NCBI GenBank assembly: GCA_021805485.1
Contig: JAJZFF010000559.1
Coordinates: 1 to 5,260 of the forward strand
Origin: Pseudomonadota bacterium
Lineage (GTDB): Bacteria > Pseudomonadota > Alphaproteobacteria > Acetobacterales > Acetobacteraceae
Direction: 5' to 3'
DNA: 5,260 nt
Shown: positions 1 to 5,043 of the stretch, piece after piece
Layout: every line of letters begins with the position of its first letter
How positions within the stretch are numbered: the first letter of the stretch is position 1
Notes under the pieces: model-generated
What the model was told of the DNA's origin: nothing
Seen by the model: the letters and a program-made list of their open reading frames with translations, nothing else
The model's database searches: none
Made by a program: the position numbers and the translations under genes

Positions 1-1
1 G

Positions 2-661
2 GTTCGGCGCGACCTCGCGGCGCTGCGCGCCCGGTGGCGGCGCCGGGCCTTCGCGGCGGACTGGCGCCGGCTCGCGCGCCGGTATCCCGCGCCGGGCAAC
101 CGGGATTTCATCGTCGTCGACATCGCGCGCGAGCGGCTGGACCTGTTTCGCGACGGGCGGTATCGCGCCGGCTGGCGGGTTTCGACCTCCCGCTTCGGGA
201 TCGGCCAGCGCCGCGGCAGCGACCGGACGCCGGTCGGGGTATTCCGCGTCGTCGGCGAACTCGGGCGGGGCGGGCCGGCGGACCAGGTCCTGAATGCCGC
301 GGGCCCCACCGGCCGGTTCGCGAAGCCGGTCCTCGCGCCGGGCCACCTGGCCGCGAGCCGGCTGATCGTCGGACGGATCCTGCTGCTGGAGGGCTTGCAG
401 CCCGGCTGGAACCGGGACGGCGATGTCGACACGCTGGCACGCGATATCTTCATCCACGGAACGGCCAATGTCGGCATGCTCGGCCGGCCGGCGTCGCGGG
501 GCTGCGTGCAGATGGCGCCCGGGGCGGTCATTCGCCTCGCGCGGATGATCCCGCCGGGCGCGCTGGTGATGATCACGCGGGGGGCGGGCAGTCTGCGCCG
601 CATTCCCGGCCCCGGCACGGGGCCGGACAATCTTGATTTTTCAGAAATTGCTAAAAAATGA
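2..661 (+). CDS. L,D-transpeptidase, YkuD catalytic domain (5' partial)
   Basis: The frame is open from the window edge to a TGA at 659-661, giving 219 visible residues; the start codon and any signal peptide lie outside. L,D-transpeptidases use a catalytic cysteine to make or edit peptidoglycan cross-links, or to attach proteins to peptidoglycan, in the periplasm. The YkuD domain begins near visible residue 36 with the strand FIVVDIARERLDLFRDGR. It continues with STSRFGIG (61-68) and SDRTPVGVF (73-81), and ends with the active site: His152 in IFIHGT (codon 455-457) and Cys168 in SRGCVQM (codon 503-505). The 16-residue His-Cys spacing and S-x-G-C signature fit the family; the residue before the Gly is Arg where His is common. 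The 35 residues before the domain are Arg-rich. The last residues (DNLDFSEIAKK) are encoded by unusually AT-rich DNA. The family call is firm; the cellular substrate is unknown. A functional link to the downstream genes is not evident. Confidence 0.9.
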   Translation, partial: VRRDLAALRARWRRRAFAADWRRLARRYPAPGNRDFIVVDIARERLDLFRDGRYRAGWRVSTSRFGIGQRRGSDRTPVGVFRVVGELGRGGPADQVLNAAGPTGRFAKPVLAPGHLAASRLIVGRILLLEGLQPGWNRDGDVDTLARDIFIHGTANVGMLGRPASRGCVQMAPGAVIRLARMIPPGALVMITRGAGSLRRIPGPGTGPDNLDFSEIAKK

Positions 662-682
662 TAATGATTGTTTCAAAGTTAA
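629..682 (+). promoter_or_regulatory. AT-rich island with candidate promoter for the coq4 gene
   Basis: This stretch is strikingly A/T-rich in an otherwise GC-rich window. It covers the last codons of the transpeptidase gene and the gap before the Coq4 gene. A candidate sigma-70-like pair is TTTTCA (638-643) and GATAAT (660-665), separated by 16 bases; both are imperfect matches to TTGACA and TATAAT. The stretch also contains AATGATAATGATT (657-669), which resembles part of a Fur box. The position suggests that coq4 has its own promoter instead of relying on read-through. The exact elements are uncertain. Confidence 0.35.
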
Positions 683-709
683 CACCTGCCCCGTTCGCGG
701 AGGACAAGC

Positions 710-1531
710 ATGACCGCCAGCATCATCGGGCCCGACGACATCGACTCCGTTCTGGCGACCGTCCCGCGCCAGCGCATCCGGCCGCTCGATGCGCTGCGGG
801 CGCTGATCCGCCTGGCCCGCGATCCGGAGGATACCCAGCAGGTGGCGCTGATGGGAATCGCGCTGGCCGGGCGTTCGCAACGCCGGGTGTTCCGCCGCTT
901 CGTGTCGTTCCCCGCCGGGCAGGCGGTGATCCGCGAGAAGCGGTCGCTCGCCCGCACGCTCGACGACCATGACTACCTGCGCACCCTGAAGCCGAATTCG
1001 CTCGGGCGGCGCTATCTCGCCTTCATGGAGCGCGAGGGGCTGTCCGCGCGCGGCCTGATCGAGGCGACGCCGGCGGTGACCCGGAAGCTCGGCGAACTGC
1101 CCGAGCCGATCAGGCTGTTTTCCAGCTACACCTCGCGCGACATGCATGATCTGTATCATGTCCTCACCGGTTATGGCCGCGACGAGCTGGGCGAGGTCTG
1201 TGTGCTCGCGGTGAGCTACGAGCAGCTTCGCATCCGCGCCTTCCGCCTGATCAGCGCGACCGGCCCGTTCGTGGTGCGGCGCTATCTGCGCAAGGCCGGC
1301 CTCGGCGGCGAGGGCGTGTTCGCCGCCGTGCGCGAGGCGCGGCGGATCGGGCGCGCGGCGGCGTGGATCCCGAGCCAGGATATCGAGGCGCTGCTGGCCG
1401 AGGATCTCGACGAACTGCGCGCCCGGCTCAACCTCGCCGAACCGGTGGCCTATCGCGCGGTGATCGCCCGCATCCGAACGGCGACGGGTTGGAACAGCGG
1501 GCCGTTCTCCGCGCTGGCGCGGACGGTCTGA
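710..1531 (+). CDS. Coq4-family ubiquinone biosynthesis protein
   Basis: A 273-residue protein of the Coq4 family. In mitochondria and alphaproteobacteria this family belongs to the ubiquinone (coenzyme Q) pathway; Coq4 organises the biosynthetic complex and has been tied to C1 ring decarboxylation/hydroxylation. The signature metal motif HDxxHx11E is intact in HDLYHVLTGYGRDELGE: His146, Asp147, His150 and Glu162. The flanking segments (RYLAFMEREGLS near 101-112, LGELPEPIRLF near 128-137) also fit the family. The chain is mostly helical and shows no signal peptide or clear membrane span, consistent with a peripheral membrane or soluble protein. The ATG at 710 is supported by GGAGG at 699-703, six bases upstream. 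The gene is separated by 48 bases from the transpeptidase and by about 356 bases from the hydrogenase-4-like operon, so it is probably a separate unit. Eukaryotic Coq4 proteins are of similar length. The family call is firm; the precise step is inferred from the family. Confidence 0.88.
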   Translation: MTASIIGPDDIDSVLATVPRQRIRPLDALRALIRLARDPEDTQQVALMGIALAGRSQRRVFRRFVSFPAGQAVIREKRSLARTLDDHDYLRTLKPNSLGRRYLAFMEREGLSARGLIEATPAVTRKLGELPEPIRLFSSYTSRDMHDLYHVLTGYGRDELGEVCVLAVSYEQLRIRAFRLISATGPFVVRRYLRKAGLGGEGVFAAVREARRIGRAAAWIPSQDIEALLAEDLDELRARLNLAEPVAYRAVIARIRTATGWNSGPFSALARTV

Positions 1532-1744
1532 TTTCTGATCCGCCGGTGCTGGCGCGGCCTCCCGCGGAAGCGATGGGTGCGCAGCCGACCGGGCTGATCG
1601 CGGATCCGCCACGTCGATGACGGTGCGTTTCGGTAGAGGACCGGCCAAGAGACTGCGCCGTCCGCCCCCTGTGCTTCGGCCTCGACGATTCCGATTGACA
1701 GGCGTGGGCGAACAGGCGAGGTTTGGATTGTATTGCATTCCGAT
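1532..1744. other. Non-coding stretch between coq4 and the riboswitch
   Basis: I see no convincing gene here. All forward frames are interrupted or lack family resemblance, and the reverse frames look like shadows of GC-rich DNA. The octamer GATCCGCC occurs at 1537-1544 and again at 1603-1610; the second copy lies in a 10-base palindrome, GCGGATCCGC (1600-1609). No hairpin followed by a T-run is visible, so I cannot point to a rho-independent terminator for coq4. I looked for a relic of a NuoL-like hyfB gene and found no hydrophobic segment in any forward frame. Confidence 0.6.
1695..1723 (+). promoter_or_regulatory. Candidate promoter for the riboswitch leader
   Basis: A perfect -35 hexamer TTGACA lies at 1695-1700. 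With a 17-base spacer the -10 position would be GAGGTT (1718-1723), a poor match to TATAAT. Transcription would then start near 1730, just ahead of the riboswitch, which is the expected geometry. The -35 match may be chance, and an activator-dependent or alternative-sigma promoter remains possible. I found no good -24/-12 (sigma-54) match around TGGATTGTATTGC (1724-1736): the GG-GC spacing is two bases too short. Confidence 0.28.
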
Positions 1745-1795
1745 GCCGGTGATGGAGTTCACCGTGTAACCGCCCGTGGGGCCGATGACTCCTGT
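1745..1795 (+). promoter_or_regulatory. Fluoride riboswitch aptamer (crcB motif)
   Basis: This RNA element binds fluoride through magnesium ions and controls genes in cis. The conserved architecture can be read directly. The first stem is CGGUGA (1747-1752) paired with UCACCG (1759-1764), closing the loop UGGAGU (1753-1758). Next comes the joining segment GUGUAACC, whose conserved AAC is at 1768-1770. The second stem is GCCC (1772-1775) with GGGC (1779-1782), loop GUG. The conserved-type tail CGAUGACUCCUG spans 1783-1794, with C at 1783 where U is commoner. Loop bases GGAGU (1754-1758) are exactly complementary to ACUCC (1788-1792), giving the pseudoknot typical of this class. The pieces GAUGGAGUUC and AUGACUCCU closely resemble fluoride riboswitches I remember from Bacillus and Thermotoga. 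It lies in the leader of the hyfC-like operon on the same strand, ending about 35 bases before the first strong start codon. Identification is by motif reading; a covariance-model search has not been run. Confidence 0.92.
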
Positions 1796-1801
1796 TCATA
1801 T

Positions 1802-1819
1802 CCGCTACAGCGGAGGAGG
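1802..1819 (+). promoter_or_regulatory. Riboswitch expression platform: small hairpin and strong Shine-Dalgarno
   Basis: CCGCT (1802-1806) and AGCGG (1809-1813) form an inverted repeat around AC, and the Shine-Dalgarno GGAGGAGG (1812-1819) overlaps its 3' arm. It lies nine bases before the ATG at 1829. The aptamer strand CUCCU (1789-1793) is complementary to AGGAG (1814-1818). The same CUCC bases take part in the pseudoknot when fluoride is bound. The likely logic is translational: without fluoride the Shine-Dalgarno is masked, and with fluoride it is freed. No U-run suggests a transcription terminator. The mechanism is inferred from base pairing. Confidence 0.6.
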
Positions 1820-1828
1820 ACGGGTGCC

Positions 1829-1891
1829 ATGGTGCGTATTGGCCGGAACTGCCTGCGTTCAACCCGCCAGACAAGTGCGTCGCGATCATGA
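1829..1891 (+). CDS. Putative 20-residue leader peptide coupled to hyfC
   Basis: This short ORF starts at ATG 1829, nine bases after the GGAGGAGG Shine-Dalgarno under riboswitch control. It encodes MVRIGRNCLRSTRQTSASRS and stops at TGA 1889-1891. Its stop overlaps the hyfC start as ATGA (1888-1891), a classic coupling arrangement. The hyfC start itself has no recognisable Shine-Dalgarno in the 20 bases before it, so ribosomes loaded at the leader ORF are the obvious source. The peptide is basic and Ser/Arg-rich, resembles no family I know, and its third-position base use is unlike the neighbouring genes. It is therefore more likely a translation-delivery device than a functional protein. Alternatively, it could be a degraded gene end: the same frame is open back to 1637, but that stretch looks nothing like a protein. 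Confidence 0.5.
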   Translation: MVRIGRNCLRSTRQTSASRS

Positions 1892-2841
1892 CCGCGCGCG
1901 ACGTCGTTCTGCAGTTCTGCCAGGTGACGTTCACGATCGCGGCGGCGCCGTTCATCCAGGGCTGCATCGTCCAGTTCGAGGAGCGCATCCAGCGCGGGCG
2001 CGGGCCGGGGGTGCTGCAGCCCTACCGGGATCTGTGGAAGCTGTTCCACAAGGACATCGTCGTGCCGGAGACCGCCTCCTGGCTGTTCTGGGTAACGCCC
2101 GTCGTCGCCTTCACCTGCATGATGACGGTGCCGATCCTCATTCCGGTGCTGACGAACTTTCCGCTGCCGCTCTCGAACATGGGGGACATTCTCGGCGGCG
2201 GGCTGATCCTGACGCTCGGCTCCTTCATGATCACCCTGGCCGGGCTCGATGCCGGCAGCGCCTATGGCGGGATCGGATCGAGCCGCGCGGCGGTCATCGG
2301 CATTCTCGCGGAGCCGACGCTGATCCTCGTTTTCGTCGGCATCACCCTGTTCGCGCGCTCGATGCTGCCCTTCGTGGTGAACCACCTGCTGGTGGCGAGG
2401 CCGGCGGTCTATCTCGGTCCCGCGCACCTGTTCCTGGTCGCCGCGTTCTTCATCCTGCTGACGGTCGAGACCGACAAGCTGCCGATCCATTCGAGCACGC
2501 ATATCGAGGTCTACATGATCGAGGAGGCGCGGGTGCTCGAATATGCCGGCCCCCTGCACGCCCTGCTCAAATGGGCGTCGATGATGAAGCAGTTCATCCT
2601 CTACACGATCTTCTGCAACGTGCTGACGATGCCGTGGTTCCTCTCCGCGCGCGGGCTGGCGCCGGGCGTGCTCGGCAGTGCCGCCGGCGTGATCGTGAAA
2701 TTCGTCATCGTCGCCGGCGCCATCGTGACGGTCGACACGATCCAGGCGCGGTTGCGCTTCTACCGCTACCAGGAACCGCTCGCGGTTTCGTTCCTGCTGG
2801 CGGTCCTCGCCATCATCGGCACGCAGATCGGACTCGGGTGA
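1888..2841 (+). CDS. hyfC: Hydrogenase-4 component C-like membrane subunit (NuoH/HycD family)
   Basis: A 317-residue, strongly hydrophobic protein of the NuoH/HyfC/HycD family. This subunit anchors the peripheral arm to the membrane arm in complex I and group 4 hydrogenases. Family marks are the first helix followed by RGRGPGVLQPYRDLWKLF (36-53), the segment SSRAAVIGILAEPTL (131-145) with conserved-type Glu142, and the cytoplasmic acidic loop with VETDKLPI (193-200), THIEVYMIEEARVLEYAG (204-221) and KWASMMKQ (228-235). Roughly eight membrane segments can be seen. Length is normal for HyfC. The acidic loop differs somewhat from what I remember of related proteins: His201 stands where Asp is usual after the Pro, and Glu212 where His is common. 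The start ATG overlaps the leader ORF stop; no other standard start exists in this frame after the in-frame stop at 1786-1788. The stop overlaps the next start (TGATG). Whether the partner is a true hydrogenase or an Ehr-type complex is unresolved. Confidence 0.9.
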   Translation: MTARDVVLQFCQVTFTIAAAPFIQGCIVQFEERIQRGRGPGVLQPYRDLWKLFHKDIVVPETASWLFWVTPVVAFTCMMTVPILIPVLTNFPLPLSNMGDILGGGLILTLGSFMITLAGLDAGSAYGGIGSSRAAVIGILAEPTLILVFVGITLFARSMLPFVVNHLLVARPAVYLGPAHLFLVAAFFILLTVETDKLPIHSSTHIEVYMIEEARVLEYAGPLHALLKWASMMKQFILYTIFCNVLTMPWFLSARGLAPGVLGSAAGVIVKFVIVAGAIVTVDTIQARLRFYRYQEPLAVSFLLAVLAIIGTQIGLG

Positions 2842-3521
2842 TGCACGGGTTTCACGCCACACCGGTCGAAGCCTCGCTGTTCGGCGTTCTCGCCATCGCC
2901 AGCCTGCTGCTCGCCTTCGTCATGCTCGGCTCGCGCTGGCTGCGGCATTACCTCATCGCCTTCGCCGCGGAATCGTGGGCGATCGCGGCGCTCTCGGCGG
3001 CGGTCGGGTATATCGACCATTATCCCGAACTCTATGTCATCGCGCTGCTGACCCTGGCGTTCCGCGGAACGCTGCTGCCCTACCTGCTGCTCCGCATCAT
3101 CCGGCGGCTGACGATCGAGCGGGAGCTCGAACCGCTGCTGCGACCGGGGTCGAGTCTGGTGCTGGGCGCCGGCGCCGTCGTGTTCTCGCTCGTCGTCGCC
3201 GCGCGGATGACGCAGGCGCTGCACCTGACGGCCGAGGTCGTCGTGCTGGCGCTGACGGTCATGCTGTCGATGAAGCTGATCGGCTATCTGATGCTCGCGG
3301 TGCGGCACGAGGCGGTCAGTCACGTTCTCGGGCTGCTGGTCCTCGAGAACGGCATTTTCCTCGGCACGCAGATTCTCGTGCCCGGCATGCCGATGCTGCT
3401 CGAACTCGTGATCCTGTTCGACCTGCTCATCGTCGTCGTCTGCTTCGGCGTGCTGGTGCGTTATCTCGTCGGGCAGGTCGGCAGCACGAGTGCCCTGCAA
3501 CTGCGGCGGCTGGTGGGCTGA
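2841..3521 (+). CDS. hyfE: Hydrogenase-4 component E-like membrane subunit (contains NuoK-like domain)
   Basis: A 226-residue membrane protein, close to the usual HyfE length of a little over 210. It has about seven predicted helices: a short N-terminal set (about 10-29, 36-57, 62-86) and a C-terminal NuoK-like portion (about 104-122, 131-155, 160-180, 184-210). The NuoK-like part carries acidic membrane residues in GLLVLENGIFLGTQ (164-177, Glu169) and in LLELVILFDLL (186-196, Glu188 and Asp194). These resemble the buried carboxylates used for proton translocation in complex I. A basic loop, RIIRRLTIERELEPLLR (85-101), separates the halves. The ATG at 2841 shares its A with the hyfC stop (TGATG), so translation is probably coupled, and no strong Shine-Dalgarno precedes it. 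In the complex it would sit in the membrane arm between the HyfC anchor and the antiporter-like subunit. Context and sequence agree; sequence alone is less diagnostic than for the neighbours. Confidence 0.87.
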   Translation: MHGFHATPVEASLFGVLAIASLLLAFVMLGSRWLRHYLIAFAAESWAIAALSAAVGYIDHYPELYVIALLTLAFRGTLLPYLLLRIIRRLTIERELEPLLRPGSSLVLGAGAVVFSLVVAARMTQALHLTAEVVVLALTVMLSMKLIGYLMLAVRHEAVSHVLGLLVLENGIFLGTQILVPGMPMLLELVILFDLLIVVVCFGVLVRYLVGQVGSTSALQLRRLVG

Positions 3522-3522
3522 G

Positions 3523-5043
3523 ATGACCGGGATCGCGACATCGGTCCTGATCGGCGCGCCGGCGCTGGCGGTGCTGGCGATGCTGGCCGTGCCGCGGCCG
3601 CGTCTCGCGGAGCGGCTGAACCTCGCCGCGGCCGGGCTCTGCTTCATCGCCGCGGTCGCGATGACGGTTTCCGCCCCCGCCGCCGGGGTCCGCTATCTCG
3701 GGCGCTACCTGATCGTCGATCCGCTCGGCGCCTGGATCATCCTGTGCGCCGCGGTGGTCTACCTGCTCGCCTCGATCCATGCCTGCGGCTACATGCGGAT
3801 GCTCGGCGAGGAGGCGCGGCTGCCGCGGTTCTACCAGCTCTTCGCCCTGTTCGCGCTGACCATCTTCATCGCGCCGCTAATGAACAATCCCGGGCTTTAC
3901 TGGATCGCGATCGAGATGACGACGGTGGTCAGCACCTTCCTCGTCGCGTTCGAGCGGGCGGCGGAGGCGATCGAGGCGGGGTGGAAATACATCATCATCG
4001 TCTCGGCCGGGATCACGCTGGCGCTGCTCGGCACGGTGATCTTCTACTGGGCCGGGACGTTCAGCCTGGGGCCGACCTACGACATGACCTGGCGCGTCCT
4101 GCGGCATGCCGCGCCGCACATGGACCGCGCGCTGCTCGTGCTCGGGTTCCTGCTCGTGCTGGTGGGCTACGGCACCAAGGTCGGGCTGGCGCCGATGCAC
4201 ACCTGGCTGCCGGATGCGCACAGCGAGGGGCCGGCGCCGGTCTCGGCGATGCTCTCCGGCGCGCTGCTGAACGCGGCGATGGCGGGCATCGTGCGCTATC
4301 TCGCGGTGCTGCACCGGGCCGGGCTGTTCATGCTGCCCGACCAGATCCTTGCGGTGTTCGGCACCGCCTCGCTCCTGGTGGCGGCGCTGTTCATCGTGCG
4401 CCAGCGCGGGGTGAAGCGGCTGATGGCGTATTCCAGCGTCGAGCACATGGGCATCGTCGCCCTCGGCTTCGGTTTCGGCGGGCCGTTCGGCGTCGCGGGC
4501 GCGATGTATCACATGCTCAACCACAGCCTGAACAAGTCGCTGATGTTCTTCGGCGCCGGCAACGCGATGCGCAGTTTCGGCACCCGGTCGATGACGCGGA
4601 TCCGCGACTATGCGCGCCACTTTCCGGTCGCCGCAGCACTCTGGCTGGCCGGTGCCGTCGCGATCACCGGCGCGCCGCCCTTCGGCCTGTTCGCCAGCGA
4701 GCTGACCATCCTGCGCGCCGGTTTCCGCGGCGCCGGGCTCTGGGCGGCGATCGTGATGCTGGTTCTGCTGATCCTGATCTTCATCGGCTTCCTCGATCAT
4801 TTTCGCGTCATGTATTTCGAGCCGGCCGGGGATGACGCGCCGAGGCCGGCGCGGCTCGGGGCCTGGACCGTCGCGCCGATGTGGCTCGCGCTGATCCCGT
4901 TGCTGGTGCTGGGCCTGTGGTGGCCGCGCGCGATGTGGCGCGATTTCCAGACGGTCGAACAGGTGATCGAGCGTCCGGCCGCCGCGCCGGCGCCTGCCGC
5001 GCGCGCCTCGGCCCGCATGCCGGATGCGCGGAGGGCGTCGTGA
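3523..5043 (+). CDS. hyfF: Hydrogenase-4 component F-like proton-translocating subunit (NuoN/NuoM/MrpD antiporter family)
   Basis: A 506-residue polytopic protein with the Proton_antipo_M core, about 14 helices, close to the usual HyfF length. Key ion-path residues can be placed: Glu131 in WIAIEMTTVVS, Lys219 in GYGTKVGLAPMHTWLPDAHS (216-235), Lys299 in VKRLMAYSSVEHMG, and His330, His334 and Lys338 in MYHMLNHSLNKSLMFF. Glu393 in GLFASEL takes the place of the acidic residue of the NuoM twelfth helix. Asn250 in LSGALLN sits where NuoM and NuoN have a central lysine; this may be normal for the HyfF branch. The C-terminal tail (about 485-506) is Ala/Pro/Arg-rich and probably exposed. The ATG at 3523 follows the hyfE stop by one base. 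An upstream in-frame GTG at 3490 would add 11 unlikely residues (PCNCGGWW) inside hyfE. It would pump protons or sodium ions, driven by the redox reaction of the peripheral arm. Confidence 0.93.
   Translation: MTGIATSVLIGAPALAVLAMLAVPRPRLAERLNLAAAGLCFIAAVAMTVSAPAAGVRYLGRYLIVDPLGAWIILCAAVVYLLASIHACGYMRMLGEEARLPRFYQLFALFALTIFIAPLMNNPGLYWIAIEMTTVVSTFLVAFERAAEAIEAGWKYIIIVSAGITLALLGTVIFYWAGTFSLGPTYDMTWRVLRHAAPHMDRALLVLGFLLVLVGYGTKVGLAPMHTWLPDAHSEGPAPVSAMLSGALLNAAMAGIVRYLAVLHRAGLFMLPDQILAVFGTASLLVAALFIVRQRGVKRLMAYSSVEHMGIVALGFGFGGPFGVAGAMYHMLNHSLNKSLMFFGAGNAMRSFGTRSMTRIRDYARHFPVAAALWLAGAVAITGAPPFGLFASELTILRAGFRGAGLWAAIVMLVLLILIFIGFLDHFRVMYFEPAGDDAPRPARLGAWTVAPMWLALIPLLVLGLWWPRAMWRDFQTVEQVIERPAAAPAPAARASARMPDARRAS
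5030..5035 (+). promoter_or_regulatory. Shine-Dalgarno for the hyfG-like gene
   Basis: GGAGGG lies inside the last codons of hyfF. It is four bases before the GTG at 5040 and ten bases before the ATG at 5046. The spacing is tight for the GTG and somewhat long for the ATG, so it does not decide the start; the ATG is slightly favoured by spacing and codon, the GTG by the GTGA overlap with the hyfF stop. Confidence 0.5.

Noticed and set aside
34..636. Forward ORF (200 codons) overlapping the transpeptidase
   Set aside because: Arg/Pro/Gly-rich shadow frame; the frame beginning at base 2 carries the full YkuD active site.
1600..1609. GCGGATCCGC palindrome as a coq4 terminator
   Set aside because: The stem is short with no loop and no following T-run, so it does not look like a rho-independent terminator.
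1724..1736. Sigma-54-type promoter at TGGATTGTATTGC
   Set aside because: Attractive because hydrogenase-4 and formate hydrogenlyase operons can be sigma-54-dependent, but the GG-to-GC spacing is eight instead of ten bases.
641..1762. Long reverse-strand ORF (373 codons) opposite coq4
   Set aside because: It is the antisense image of coq4 plus its flank, rich in Arg, Ala, Gln and His as expected from GC-rich shadow frames, with no recognisable domain. The forward frame has an intact Coq4 motif and a good Shine-Dalgarno.
1789..1887. Possible N-terminal extension of hyfC in its own frame
   Set aside because: The frame is open back to a TGA at 1786-1788 and reads plausibly near its end (ELPAFNPPDKC), but it has no ATG, GTG or TTG start, and the protein from 1888 already has the normal family N-terminus.
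1428..1988. Reverse-strand ORF of 186 codons spanning the riboswitch
   Set aside because: Ser/Arg/His-rich sequence without domain resemblance, covering the coq4 end, the riboswitch and the hyfC start; the forward-strand explanation is far stronger.
1776..2840. Upstream extension of the hyfE frame (ORF open from 1776)
   Set aside because: Before residue MHGFH (2841) the translation is Arg/Ala-rich nonsense overlapping hyfC in another frame. The true start at 2841 overlaps the hyfC stop.
1759..2862. Reverse-strand ORF (367 codons) opposite hyfC
   Set aside because: Its Asp/Glu/Arg/Gln/His-rich low-complexity translation is the mirror of a hydrophobic membrane protein; hyfC on the forward strand is clearly real.
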